Assembly (NCBI RefSeq): GCF_033449965.1
Contig: NZ_CP137761.1
Span: forward strand, 2,170,001-2,234,000
DNA length: 64,000 nucleotides
Reading direction: 5' to 3'
From: Bacillus sp. T3
Lineage (GTDB): Bacteria; Bacillota; Bacilli; Bacillales; Cytobacillaceae
Numbering within the stretch: position 1 is the stretch's first letter; each line of letters begins with the position of its first letter. Shown here piece after piece: positions 37,685-48,004 of the stretch. Below the pieces are notes generated by a model. That model made no database searches. It saw only the letters and a program-made list of their open reading frames with translations, and had not been told where the DNA came from. Both the position numbers and the translations under genes were made by a program.

Positions 37685-37737
37685 ATGGTATCCTAATAAC
37701 AACAACCAGAATCCAAAATATAGGAGATGTTAGGGTC

Positions 37738-38911
37738 GTGGAGGAAGAAAATAAATACAAAAGTGAGCATGGATTAAAAAATAAAAAAAATCTATCTTCG
37801 CTTTTAGAAATGTATTATCAAAAGGGATATATAACTCAGAATAAAATAAAATATTCTGAAGGATATAGTATTAATCCTACACAATTTAAGTCGGATCATT
37901 TAATAGAATTCGATGATGGAGAACAATGGGCTATACATTCCACTTCAACAATTAGAACAGATAGAGCTAAACAATTACAATGGGATGCAATGCATATAAA
38001 AAATTTAAATAATAAAGTTACTAAAGTGCTTTTAGTTTTTCCTGATAGTTTACCACCAAAAGAACAGCAAACCAGCCTTAGTTATCAAAAACAAATTCGA
38101 GAGCATAAAATATATTCTGCAATTGATGATTGTATTAGTACAAGTGAACTGGATCAATTAATTGAAGAAAAAGCGCTTTATTCATTAGAAATCGGAAAAA
38201 GAAAAGCTTTTGAGGGAACGAATTTTGAGGAAAAAATTGTAAATATCCTAAGTCATAAAGGAAATATAGAAAAGTGGAATACCGCCAGCAGAACACAGGA
38301 TGGATTTCAATATTTATTTTTTAAGAAGGTAATAGAACTTAATGGTATAAAAAAAGGGAAAAAATTGAAAACATCAATGTGACAAATGATATTCCAAAAT
38401 TACCATCTAATGGACAACCTAAAACAGATGTATTGTTAATTATTAAAACTAATAAACAAAGAATCCAGGTAACATTTTCTTGTAAAAGATCGAGTGCAAA
38501 AAGGGTTTCTATTCATCAATATAAAGCAGAGTCATTTATTAAGGTTTTAAATATTACTGATACTTCATTAAAAGAGGCATTTTTAAAATTTCAAGAGTGT
38601 GGTGGATTTAAAGAAATGAAATTAAAGTATCAAACATTATTTGAATATATGAAAGAAAATTTATCTAAATATAATAAAAAGCTTACAGAATGGGCTTATT
38701 CAGGAGCAGGGGAGAAGGGGATCCTAATATTCATTGGGCAAATTACATGTTAGTATATAAAAATCACTCTGATGAAATTGATGTTTACCCAATGGAGGAA
38801 TATATTGAAAGTAAATTATCTAAACCAAATGGTCAATTGGGTACTCCATTCCAATGGACATTTCCTTCAAAAAACAAGGGGAAAAGTATCCAGTTAAAAG
38901 GCAGTATATAA
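37738..38911 (+). pseudogene. MspI-like type II restriction endonuclease, two one-base frameshifts
   Basis: Three frames join into about 390 residues. The middle frame has NGQPKTDVLL, SCKRSSAKRVSIHQYKAESF, and the last frame has VYKNHSDEIDVYPMEEYIESKL, GTPFQWTFPSKNKGKSIQLKG. In order these follow R.MspI (its GSPKTDATI, HSSKKKVSI, FGTGLNWTYASG and KKMQFKG segments). The N-terminal part is longer than in MspI. The breaks are an A run (38359-38364) and a G run (38717-38720); one more base in each restores the frame. The gene may be intact in the organism. Start GTG at 37738. Confidence 0.72.
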
Positions 38912-39124
38912 TGAGCAAATATACATTTCAAATTGACGAACAGTTATTACAAAATATTCCCCATCAAATTTGAAAGGGTGTTTTTATGCTATGAAGTAAT
39001 TTTTTAATATTATACTGCAACTCACCAATATATAGTGGAATTAAGCTACAACCTTGGCTATTTTACTAAACACAGAATACGGATCCAAGAGAAGGAAGCA
39101 AACATGGCCATAAACTATAAGCAA
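38912..39124. other. Stub after the endonuclease
   Basis: An ATG at 38911 overlaps the endonuclease stop and gives only 20 codons (MSKYTFQIDEQLLQNIPHQI) before a stop, as if a third co-translated gene had been cut off. The rest is non-coding. Confidence 0.4.
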
Positions 39125-39500
39125 TGACCTAACTGTTTGCTCACGAATGGAAAAGATTATTTCCTTTATATTGACTTGCACAAAGAGGCAGATGTTGAGG
39201 AGAGACTGAATTACAAGGATGAAATAGTAGACACACGTCATTTCCAATGGCAAACACCACATACAACTGCCCAACATAAGAATTCTGGTCAAAAAACATT
39301 ATTTACAATAAGAGTAGGGGAACTAATCTTCATTTATTTGTGAGAAAGTATAAATAAATAGATGGAAAAAATGAACCATTCATTTATATTGGCAAAGGTA
39401 ATACGATTCGTTTTGAAGGGAATAAGCCCATAACCGTACAACTTGAGTTAGAAAATGAATTACCAGTGAAACTCTATACTGAGTTCACTAAAAAGTATAG
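39125..39500 (+). pseudogene. DUF3427 domain remnant
   Basis: YFLYIDLHKEADVEERLNYKD, then RHFQWQTPHTTAQHKNSG, LHLFVRK, and PFIYIGKGNTIRFEGNKPI in shifting frames. This is the C-terminal DUF3427 region normally found on large PLD/DEAD helicases of restriction-like function. Only the last 120 residues remain. A palindrome (39498-39521) ends it. Confidence 0.65.
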
Positions 39501-39521
39501 TCTTCTCCGCGGAGAAGACTA
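39498..39521. terminator. Palindromic terminator between DUF3427 remnant and Nudix gene
   Basis: TAGTCTTCTCC and GGAGAAGACTA arms around CGC, then TTTT. It lies at the convergent 3' ends. Confidence 0.7.
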
Positions 39522-39913
39522 TTTTACATGAACTAATAATTCAACAGCTGGTATATCAGCAGGAGCCCAAACTAAAGAGAGAAGATTTTCTCTTTTAAGC
39601 CATATTAATTTGGAATGCTCTGTTGGTGTTGGCGTTCCGCCGGTGATGCTACATTTAATCGCAATCAAGTTAATGATAAAGGTTTCATACTCATGAGTGA
39701 TATAATTATGTAATTCCTTCGTTTCAATCTCACAATGTAACTCTTCCGCAATTTCTCTTTTTAAAGCTGTGAAGATATCTTCGTTTTGCTCCACTTTCCC
39801 CCCAGGAAATTCCCACATATTCGGTATCGCCATTTGGGGTGATCTAAGGGCACAAAGAATTTCGTTTTGATCATTTTCGATAATGGCTGCTACAACTTTT
39901 ACTGTTTTTTCAA
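39519..39913 (-). CDS. Nudix (MutT-like) hydrolase
   Basis: The Nudix box GGKVEQNEDIFTALKREIAEEL is complete in the core G-x5-E-x7-RE-x2-EE. The frame from 39833 gives 104 residues, but it is open upstream to include VKVVAAIIENDQNEILCALRSP, the normal N-terminus. The natural start is probably the TTG at 39911-39913 after AGGTGAT. It is one base out of frame across an A run (T run 39905-39910 on the + strand). The size (about 131 residues) fits an (oxo)nucleotide or NTP pyrophosphohydrolase. Nudix genes often follow DUF3427 helicases in other genomes. Confidence 0.75.
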
Positions 39914-40482
39914 GTTTATCACCTACTGTTAGTTACTAGTCTTAATCATAACATGGATTCTTGATACGAATAAACCTTCATTTTTTCGTTCTCTATGTAT
40001 AGTAACTGTTTAATAAACCTTTTTTATGATTTGCAAACTTTTCCCGAATTAACAATATTTAAATGAATGATTACGGCCACAGAAATGTACCAGCTGTGAC
40101 AAAGTTTTTACCATTAAATGACAAAAAATGCACCAATGAATGACAACAAGTTACCACGTTATACCTTCATGATCAAAAGTTAAATAACAGTAGTTTTGGG
40201 AATAAAAATTTTATATTTTTTAAATGAATTTGATTGATTTTCATTAAGACGGTCTTCCGCAAACGGGCCCCATATTGTAGAGTAACTCTTATATTGCATA
40301 GTAGACTCTTACTGCGCAGCAACGAACTTTAACTTTTAGATTAGATGATTTGCTTGAATGGTACCTCATAAAACGACATTGGTACCTTTTCATTTTCAAG
40401 GAAATTATTTCACATTTATGAATAATTAGAACAACGAATTGTAATTATCTGTTATTATTTTAGTGTGAAGATAGGTGAAATA
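39914..40482. other. Gene-free stretch
   Basis: AT-rich, stops in all frames. No clear RNA or repeat was seen. Confidence 0.4.
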
Positions 40483-40662
40483 GTGAAATTTTTCACTTAC
40501 ACTAACGAAGCAGTTTAGTTTTCTCGGACTGTGCCAGAAGGTAAACTGCTTAGCTTATTGAAAGAATATCTTGAGCAGAATGATATTATGCCGTTAAAAT
40601 GGGCAACTACATATTGGTGTATAGATAAGGTTCTTAAGCTTGACTCAAGCAAAGAAGATTAA
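40483..40662 (+). pseudogene. Small ORF with one in-frame stop
   Basis: GTG start with AGGTGA upstream, VKFFTYTNEAV, a TAG at 40516-40518, then FSRTVPEGKLLSLLKEYLEQ to KLDSSKED. Without the TAG it would be 59 residues. It lies 40 bases before the Gly/Ala-rich protein and may have been its partner. No family recognised. Confidence 0.4.
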
Positions 40663-40702
40663 AACTCTATTACAGTAATAAACTATGAGGGAAGGTAATC
40701 AC

Positions 40703-41251
40703 ATGTTTAATGCAAAGTTAAGAAAGAATGCAATCGACAATTATAATGCAGCGGTTGAACGTTATGAAAAAGTCGCCAATGATTTAGGTGAAAATACGAA
40801 TGTTCTTTATAAAGAGCGTGAAAAAGCTTTAAAACTTGTTAAATTAATAGAAGAACGAATTAATAAATTAGCAAACACTCCAAAGGAATTCAAAGTAACA
40901 CTTAAAAAAATTGAAATTGAAGTGGTAAATTTCAAGACAAAACAACAAGAAATTAAAAAGGCAGAAGTTGAAGCAAAAGCAGCTGCTGGAGGTTCTGGAG
41001 CGGGTGCAACTTTAAGTGCTCTTGGAGTTGCTGTAGCGACAATGGGTCCAACAGCAGCAATGGGCATTGCCACTACTTTTGGTGTTGCATCAACAGGTAC
41101 TGCTATCTATACTTTATCAGGAGCCGCTGCGACTAATGCTGCATTGGCATGGCTTGGTGGTGGTGCATTACTATTAATAGAGTTACAAAAGTTGGGGACA
41201 ATCCCTGCAATGGATATAAATAGTTATGCTTCTGCTTTAGATTCTATATAG
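40703..41251 (+). CDS. Coiled-coil plus Gly/Ala-rich membrane protein, probably C-terminally truncated
   Basis: 182 residues from the ATG at 40703 (AAGGTAAT upstream). The N-terminal 90 residues are a charged coiled coil. They are followed by a Gly/Ala-rich hydrophobic stretch (AAAGGSGAGATLSALGVAVA, TNAALAWLGGGALL), a glycine-zipper-like membrane segment. Larger relatives continue past the LAWLGGGAL region, so the C-terminus here looks cut and replaced by unrelated sequence. Confidence 0.5.
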   Translation: MFNAKLRKNAIDNYNAAVERYEKVANDLGENTNVLYKEREKALKLVKLIEERINKLANTPKEFKVTLKKIEIEVVNFKTKQQEIKKAEVEAKAAAGGSGAGATLSALGVAVATMGPTAAMGIATTFGVASTGTAIYTLSGAAATNAALAWLGGGALLLIELQKLGTIPAMDINSYASALDSI

Positions 41252-41495
41252 TAATGAATGATGAAGAGGTATTTATACTATCCAATAGTACACAAAGCAA
41301 GTTTATATTTCTCTAAACGGGTTTAATCTTCGGAACAGAGCTGCTCATGGCTTAATTAGTATTGAATAATGTATAAAATAATATCATGTGCTTAACTATA
41401 TTTGTTATTAGTTTGTTTTTTCCTAGATGAGAATAATAGTTGAAATTGCAATTAATAAGTAGTTCCATAGATAACTAATTTAGGAGGACATAGCC

Positions 41496-43040
41496 ATGCA
41501 ACTTGCACAAGGTCCTGTTTGGACAACCTCTAACGTTAATACAATAAAAGGTGAAGATCATCTTGGTATTCGGTTTGTTGGAATTAGCATTGCTGACACA
41601 CTTCAGTCTGGTATTACAAGTATCACACCCCGTGCTAGATATTGGTCCTTTTTTGCTTGGGTCCTTTATGATTTCCTTCAATATAGTTCATCTGAAAAAT
41701 CGTTGAAAGAGTTTAAGAGATTTCTAAAAACACAAGAGTGGTTTTACATATTGTCCAATATCGGTTGGGCTGTGAAAAGCAAAACCGTGACAAATGCCTT
41801 AATTGGAAGTAAAAAAGGGGTTTCGGCTTGGGTGAGCAATCAGTCTGCTTTTGAGCCTGTCTTAGATTATGTTAAGGATTCCTTTGGAGGTTATGGAACT
41901 TATCGAAATGTAATGAAAATCATAGGATTAACAAGGGAATCTAATGCCGATAAAGGTGTTCAAATAGACCGGTTGACACCATTTGGTAAAGAACTGGCAG
42001 AGTCATTTGAAAATACTATAAAAGGTACAGCCTATTATCAAAGATATCGTCATTCTGATGTTCCAATTCCAAGGGATGTCCTAGTGGAATACGGATCCGT
42101 CGCGGGACTTTCGAGTATGAAGTTTGGAGTTTCAAAGGACCTTCCTATTCTGATAAACCTCTTTATTCCAAAAGAACCGAAGAGTGATCGAGCAAGGCTA
42201 AGAAAGCAATCATTGCTTTATTATATGAATATTATTAATCAGCTACCAGGACAAAAAATGTCTTTTAAGATCTGGCAAAAAACGATGTATGATGGATATT
42301 ATCATCAGAAGCTTCAACTACCAAAGGAGCTTCAGACGGTTGCGATTGGCTGGGAAATCTATCATGCTCGTCAAATGTTTACGTATAGTTTAGATAGTAT
42401 GTGGTCGTATGTACTTGATCTGATGTCTAGGAGGATATACACAACCTCTGAATTAATTACGCATGTTTTAGATGAATTAACGACTGCTGGGTATGATTTA
42501 AATCAAAACGTTCATCAATTGGGAGATCTCATCCCACTTCATCCAGATACTCGTCAGGAGTATGTACAGAATATGTCCTTCGATGAGAGGGGTGTGGTGA
42601 CACATATTTGGGATGCTTTATTAGTGCTTTTAGATGTACGTAGTCGTCTACAAAATAGAAGTGAATTTAATGAAATGCATAGTAGCCTTTTAAAGCTAGG
42701 TGGGAGAGAGAGTATCTCCTTTAAATCTTGGGATCTTATTTGTGAGCAATATCAGGATGAATTAGTAAGTGATTTTGTGTCATATATTTTAAAATATTAT
42801 ATTTTAGACCAACATCAGAAGGTTGCCTTAAACAAAATCATAACGACAAAGAACGACACGTATCATTTTGTTGAAAATGATGGCAAGCTTTATTTTATAA
42901 GTGATGATCGACCTACATTTAACGTTTTTCGTGTGAACCAAGGCTTAACGATTTTAGAGGACTTACAGTTAATAAAAGGAATAAACGGTTCCTTTTCTGT
43001 AACACCTTATGGTCAGGTGAATTTAAATGAAAACAGTTAA
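41496..43040 (+). CDS. Unrecognised protein, first gene of a PLD-linked pair
   Basis: 514 residues, cytoplasmic, no signal peptide. Opens with GPVWTTSNVNTIKGEDHLGIRFVG and has ITPRARYWSFFAWVLYDF, GVQIDRLTPFGKELAESF, WEIYHARQMFTYSLDSMWSYV and a C-terminal winged-helix-like TILEDLQLIKG...FSVTPYG. No catalytic motif was recognised; it may be a DNA-binding or sensor subunit. AGGAGG precedes the ATG. Its stop overlaps the next start by 14 bases, so the pair is co-translated. Codon use is like the metabolic genes and it is fully intact inside a damaged island. Confidence 0.8.
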   Translation: MQLAQGPVWTTSNVNTIKGEDHLGIRFVGISIADTLQSGITSITPRARYWSFFAWVLYDFLQYSSSEKSLKEFKRFLKTQEWFYILSNIGWAVKSKTVTNALIGSKKGVSAWVSNQSAFEPVLDYVKDSFGGYGTYRNVMKIIGLTRESNADKGVQIDRLTPFGKELAESFENTIKGTAYYQRYRHSDVPIPRDVLVEYGSVAGLSSMKFGVSKDLPILINLFIPKEPKSDRARLRKQSLLYYMNIINQLPGQKMSFKIWQKTMYDGYYHQKLQLPKELQTVAIGWEIYHARQMFTYSLDSMWSYVLDLMSRRIYTTSELITHVLDELTTAGYDLNQNVHQLGDLIPLHPDTRQEYVQNMSFDERGVVTHIWDALLVLLDVRSRLQNRSEFNEMHSSLLKLGGRESISFKSWDLICEQYQDELVSDFVSYILKYYILDQHQKVALNKIITTKNDTYHFVENDGKLYFISDDRPTFNVFRVNQGLTILEDLQLIKGINGSFSVTPYGQVNLNENS

Positions 43041-45648
43041 TCTTATCCATGAGTTAAATGAACCAGGATATAAAGTTTCGTTGTTCACTTCCTACTCGAT
43101 TGATCTCGTCTTCTTTGAAAAGATGATCATGCGGCATTTGATAGAACAAAACTGTACGTATGTAGGGTTAGTAGTGGATCAAAACTGCTTGCAGGAGTCA
43201 ATTCAAAAGCCCAATATTAAAGAGCTAGGTACTCATTATATGGTGAAAGGTGTAGAAACAAATCAGGCCTTTCACCCTAAGATGTATCTTTTGTTAGGTG
43301 AGAAGAAGGCCAAGCTCATGATTGGAAGCGGAAATTTAACACCAGCGGGCTTTATTACAAATCACGAGGTTTTCAATGTATTTACATATAATGAAGAAGA
43401 GCTGGACACAGAACATCTAGCTATTATTCAAGCAGCGTATCACTTATTTTATTCTCTCCATCACGAACAAGATCAGAAGCTTTGGAAGTTAATCTTTCAA
43501 AAGCTAGCAGGATTTCATTACTTGTTTCAACTAACAAACTCAAACGGATTGGTACATATCTTACATAATCATACCCGCTCTCTTCAGGAACAACTGGCTG
43601 GAATTTTACCAACCAACATTCGTTTAATCGAGTGCTTCTCTCCTTATTTTGACCGTTCTCTTTCAGTATTAAATACATGGGAAAATGCTTTTATTGATAG
43701 TGAAATTAAGGTGTTTTTGCAAAACGGAACAACAAACTTTCCAAAACACTTTCTGCAAAGTACTAGATTTTCTATCTATGAGGCTGTCTTTCATAAGGAT
43801 TGGGACAAGCGGTACCACGGGAAGGTTTTTCGATTTGTCGGTGATGAGGAGGAAGTCATTGTTTATGGTAGTGCCAATTGTAGTCGTCAGGCATTTTTAC
43901 AAACATTTAAGGATGCTGGAAATAGTGAAGCGATAGTTGTAGAGAAGGCTGCTAGAGGAACATTTGAATCGTTTTTTTCTCAAAGTATACAGATTAAACA
44001 GCTCATTCCAGATAGCTTTTCTGTTCTTGAGGAAGATGAGACCAACGAAACGTCTTTAATTCCCGTTCGCTTTGTGGAAGGAATCTATGAAAATAAGTGT
44101 CTTACAGTAAAAGTGAAAACAAATGAGTATATAGAACGTTTTTCTTTAAATGGGATAGAAGGTCATGTTAAGGCGATAGTCGCTCAGGTTTGGACGTATG
44201 AGTTTAAGGATTGTACTCCTTCTTCTATTGTGGAGTTTGTAGCCTTTATAAATGGGGAATCGCTTATTCTATCTGGATGGGTTCATCATATTGAATTACT
44301 TCAACAGCATTTTGAAAACGTGAAGAAGCTGCCATATGAGAGTTTGAAGGAGGACCCTTATTTAGAAGATTATCAAAATATCGTTAGTTTACTTGAAGAT
44401 TTACATTATAGGCTAGTTCTTACAGAAGAGGATATGGAAGAAAAGAAAACCGGGTTTAAAACAAGTTCAGCTGTTCATCAACATATTGAAATAAGTGAGA
44501 GTAATGTTACAGAAATTAGTGTAAATCTCGAGGACTATTATGTTGATGAAAGCTTAGAAGAAATTAAGTATGGCTCTGTTGGTGGGGTAGATGTATTGGG
44601 AAGCCTTATCCATTCCATTCTAAGTCAATTCAACAAAGTAGGGGCAACGACTCTAGAAGTAAGCAGTGAGCAATCACCCCATCAGGGAAGTGGTGAATTA
44701 ACACATGATCTGAAAGAAAAGCTGTTAAGAAGAATGTACCGATTTACAAAAAAGCTACACCAAGGTATCACTTCTTCCGCCTTTTTAGAAAAAATCTCTC
44801 CTGACGCTTTTGTGAGGAACTTGACGATTTATTGTGGTTTCTTACTAAAGGTGTATTATAAACTAGGCAATGAGTTTTACTCTAAAAATGAGATTGTGGA
44901 GGAGTTGTGTAAGGTTGTTAAAGCTCTTGAAGAGTATACTGAGCATCAAACTCTAGATATCCAGATTGAAGAAGTACAGTATTTACTTGTGCTGGCCCTA
45001 TCTTCTATTGTTGCGAAAGACTTACTGTTAAAGGATGATGAAAATTACCAGCAGGTACGTGCTGAAAAAGCCAAACTAGGACTTCATCTGAAACTCATTC
45101 ATCAGCGCATGCATCCGATTCGAGAATCGTACACGGAATACACAGACTTAATCCAACAGCAATTACAGATTCTTCAATTACAAGTAACGAATGAAGACAT
45201 CGAAAAAACAATTGAGGAACGCTTTCCAATACTAACCCATAATCAATTTGTTGAACGATTAAAGAAGTTTGAGGGTGTTTCTGAGGATAACCTTCCTAGT
45301 GTTAATGAACCGAAACTCACATGCGACCGGATCGTAAGGTTAAACAATGACCTTAATCTAATGCAGCTATCTTTACTATCTTCTATGTTATCGGTAGACG
45401 AATGGGAGGATCACACGAGCTTTTATTTGATTTGGAGGAACACCGATCAAAGCTCGAACTTAAAAAGATTTGTTCTCTATTACAATCAAAAAAAATCAAT
45501 ATTAAGAAAAAAGTTTGTTTATCGAAATGGGCTTGAACCAAGAAAAGAAGAGAAAGTAAACGTAACGAAGACTAATCTCCTATCAGCTGCAAGTAAAGGA
45601 GCAGTATCCATTTTGGCTGACGGGTTCAAGGGGATAAGGGACAAATAA
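43027..45648 (+). CDS. Phospholipase-D-like (two-HKD) protein, second gene of the pair
   Basis: 873 residues. Two half-sites of the PLD superfamily are visible: AFHPKMYLLL (His83, Lys85) with IGSGN (99-103), and RYHGKVFRF (His264, Lys266) with GSANCS (281-286). Such pairs form the catalytic site of PLD-type nucleases, as in bacterial Nuc, BfiI and DrmC. The region after residue 330 is long, mostly helical and unrecognised, with no helicase or ATPase motif. With the overlapping upstream gene it makes a compact two-gene unit in a defense island, so an undescribed nuclease-based system is plausible. Function is inference. Confidence 0.8.
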   Translation: MKTVNLIHELNEPGYKVSLFTSYSIDLVFFEKMIMRHLIEQNCTYVGLVVDQNCLQESIQKPNIKELGTHYMVKGVETNQAFHPKMYLLLGEKKAKLMIGSGNLTPAGFITNHEVFNVFTYNEEELDTEHLAIIQAAYHLFYSLHHEQDQKLWKLIFQKLAGFHYLFQLTNSNGLVHILHNHTRSLQEQLAGILPTNIRLIECFSPYFDRSLSVLNTWENAFIDSEIKVFLQNGTTNFPKHFLQSTRFSIYEAVFHKDWDKRYHGKVFRFVGDEEEVIVYGSANCSRQAFLQTFKDAGNSEAIVVEKAARGTFESFFSQSIQIKQLIPDSFSVLEEDETNETSLIPVRFVEGIYENKCLTVKVKTNEYIERFSLNGIEGHVKAIVAQVWTYEFKDCTPSSIVEFVAFINGESLILSGWVHHIELLQQHFENVKKLPYESLKEDPYLEDYQNIVSLLEDLHYRLVLTEEDMEEKKTGFKTSSAVHQHIEISESNVTEISVNLEDYYVDESLEEIKYGSVGGVDVLGSLIHSILSQFNKVGATTLEVSSEQSPHQGSGELTHDLKEKLLRRMYRFTKKLHQGITSSAFLEKISPDAFVRNLTIYCGFLLKVYYKLGNEFYSKNEIVEELCKVVKALEEYTEHQTLDIQIEEVQYLLVLALSSIVAKDLLLKDDENYQQVRAEKAKLGLHLKLIHQRMHPIRESYTEYTDLIQQQLQILQLQVTNEDIEKTIEERFPILTHNQFVERLKKFEGVSEDNLPSVNEPKLTCDRIVRLNNDLNLMQLSLLSSMLSVDEWEDHTSFYLIWRNTDQSSNLKRFVLYYNQKKSILRKKFVYRNGLEPRKEEKVNVTKTNLLSAASKGAVSILADGFKGIRDK

Positions 45649-45738
45649 AAGGCTATGATGTTGAACGACTGAACCCTCTATTTTCCTTTCTAGATAACAA
45701 ATTGAAATGCAACATAATTAAATTGGAGAGAGAAATAT

Positions 45739-46389
45739 ATGAATGGGGCACTTCCAGAGACAAAGCTTATTTTTAAAAAGCTTTTGAATGAAGAACAAAG
45801 AGGATATATTAAAACTTTCCTAAATGAAATAGAAACAAAGAAAGAAAAATATGAAACACAAGTTTTATGGTTAATGGATCAAAAAATTGGAGGAATTGGT
45901 GGCTACTGTATGCCCGCTGATCCGAAGAAAAACCCTTTCCCAGGAGGTTTGGAGAGGGAGCTCTTTCGACCTTTACAGTATGCAAGGTCAGAAATTGATG
46001 TTTTAGATGTTAGATTGCATGCTAGGCATGTTATACATTATAGTGGTATGCATTTAGAAGCTGTTATGAGGCTCTTTGTTGTCAGTACAAAATTAATGGG
46101 TAAATTAAGATTTTCCAAATCTACTTTAGGAAAATTAGCACATGAAGCAAAAGAAAAAAATATTTTTGATGAAGTGCTCATTAATTCATTATTTAATTTT
46201 ATCGTTTTATTTAACAAGGCAAAACATGAAGTTAACATGCGTGATGAGAGGGCCAGATTATTTTCAGTAGAAGATGCAATTGTTAGCTATTTTGCAGCAA
46301 GAATAATAGGGAAAACTGTACTTACAAAAATAGAATACCCACTGTCTTTGCATACATATGAAATTAACAATGACCCATTTGTGTTTTAA
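45739..46389 (+). CDS. Unrecognised helical protein downstream of the PLD pair
   Basis: 216 residues, with GGAGAG before the ATG. It has VLDVRLHARHVIHYSGMHLEAVMRLF and a later FNKAKHEVNMRDERARLFSVEDAIVSYFAARIIG. The R-x4-H in RLHARH recalls HEPN ribonuclease motifs, but this is weak. It starts 90 bases after the PLD gene with no terminator between, so it may be a third gene of that unit. Confidence 0.6.
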   Translation: MNGALPETKLIFKKLLNEEQRGYIKTFLNEIETKKEKYETQVLWLMDQKIGGIGGYCMPADPKKNPFPGGLERELFRPLQYARSEIDVLDVRLHARHVIHYSGMHLEAVMRLFVVSTKLMGKLRFSKSTLGKLAHEAKEKNIFDEVLINSLFNFIVLFNKAKHEVNMRDERARLFSVEDAIVSYFAARIIGKTVLTKIEYPLSLHTYEINNDPFVF

Positions 46390-47397
46390 TTTAGTTTGTG
46401 AAAGGATACTACATGTTATTAGGTCGCAGTCTATGAAAATTAAAGAAATTCAGGGTATGAGATAATATGTGTTAGTGACTGTTATTAGAATTTCTACACT
46501 TCATGATTCCCTACTAAAATACATTTTTGCGAAGTGTTAGCATAAGTGAAAAGGAGTTTAACAATATTTCTAAACAAAGACTAGATGAGGAGCAGGAACT
46601 GATAGCCACACTGCCATACACACTTGAACAACTAAGAGATACGTGATGTAATTCTGAATGCTTACAATAAATATGATTTGCATCTAGCTTGAATTGAAAT
46701 AAATCATATTATAATAATATTAGAAACAACAATAAAAGAAGCAGGGACCAATAGGGTTTTCCTGCTTTTATTCAAGTTGTTACTGAATCAATCATTGATC
46801 CTTTTTTAACACAATTAATTGAGTTAAAATTTACAAAAAAACTCTTTTTACAAAAATATCCTCGGCTATTTAGCAGGTGCGGTGTACCCTTCCATAACAG
46901 CTTATTGGTAAAACTGTAAGTTGCCTCTGAATTGATATATTTCTTACCCGAATATTATTGTAGACCTTGGCTAAATCGGGTCCCACAGGCACTATTCTTG
47001 TGTAAATATAAACCAAAATATAGTAAAATAGCAGGAGTGAAATTCCTAAAATAGCAACTCTTAGGAAGTAGTAGAGCAGGTTCTAATGGGATGGTTAGAT
47101 GATTACGGAAAAGGTAGAATAAAAGCCTTGTATATAGTATCCACTTCTGTAAAAAGGCTAATTTAACACTTGGAAAAAGTCACTCAAGATATTATCCTCC
47201 ACCAATAAATTATGTAGAAGAATATTTTCTTTGTTCCGAGTGGTTTGAAGTAACAGTCAATAATGACCGCCCATATTTAATGTAGTGGTTAGCGTTACAT
47301 CAATAAAGTAAACATATTTTAAAGTAGTATAGGATGAATTTGGGTGAATTAAAGGAAAGGCTGTACTTCAATAATAGAGCTTAGGAGAAGGACAAAT
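46390..47397. other. Gene-free stretch with remnants
   Basis: About 1 kb with stops in all frames. Broken coding traces are present (KEFNNISKQRLDEEQELIATLP near 46551-46620; MGWLDDYGKGRIKALYIVST near 47087-47150). A hairpin AAGAAGCAGG / CCTGCTTTT lies at 46736-46770. No supported gene. Confidence 0.45.
46736..46770 (+). terminator. Terminator-like hairpin
   Basis: AAGCAGG and CCTGCTT arms followed by TTATT. Confidence 0.55.
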
Positions 47398-47986
47398 ATG
47401 GTAAAATACAATTTAGAGCCAAGTGAATCAATTCTTATTCAGAGTACCGGTGTTTGTGAAGGAAGCGGGCTTATGACCGCATTTACCGATGAACTTATTC
47501 TTACTAACATGAACATTATCCATGTTAGTAAGGGCTTGCTTGGAAATACAAAAAGTGTGCGGAAGTACCCACTTAATCAGGTGAAAATCATAAATGGCGA
47601 AGCACAGGCTATTATGGGTAAAAGTACTAATGGTATACCTAATCTTCAGATATATTTTACAAATGGCCAATTGACTTTCAAATTTCAAAGCTCAGCCAAA
47701 AAGGAAATTGTGAAATATGTTAATGGAATTAGCAAGGTATTAATTGGGAGAGAGTCAAATTTAGTAGCAAATCAATTTGCAATTCCCGGAGCAGAAATTG
47801 TAGCAGAAACGCTTAAAGATACTATAGGTGTTTTTAAAGGAACATTAGGAATTAAATCGAAAAGCAAAGCTGCGGATGAACCAGGTAAAGGCTACAAAAA
47901 AATGTATCGGTTGTATGTCACCTCTTACTGGAACCAAAGGTCAAAGCATTCGCTGCAGTTATTGTGATACAGACCAAATATTATAA
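47398..47986 (+). pseudogene. PH-like domain protein with C-terminal zinc ribbon, frame broken in an A run
   Basis: Residues 1-120 look like a bacterial PH/GRAM-type domain (ELILTNMNIIHVSKGLLGNTKSV, YPLNQVKII). The last part in the original frame is nonsense, but dropping one A from the run at 47896-47902 gives KKCIGCMSPLTGTKG...IRCSYCDTDQIL, a CxxC...CxxC zinc ribbon ending at 47986. This is about 195 residues. It precedes the SPFH gene by 18 bases, so they form an operon. The frame break may be a sequencing error. Confidence 0.7.
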
Positions 47987-48004
47987 TGAGAGAGGTTGAT
48001 GACT

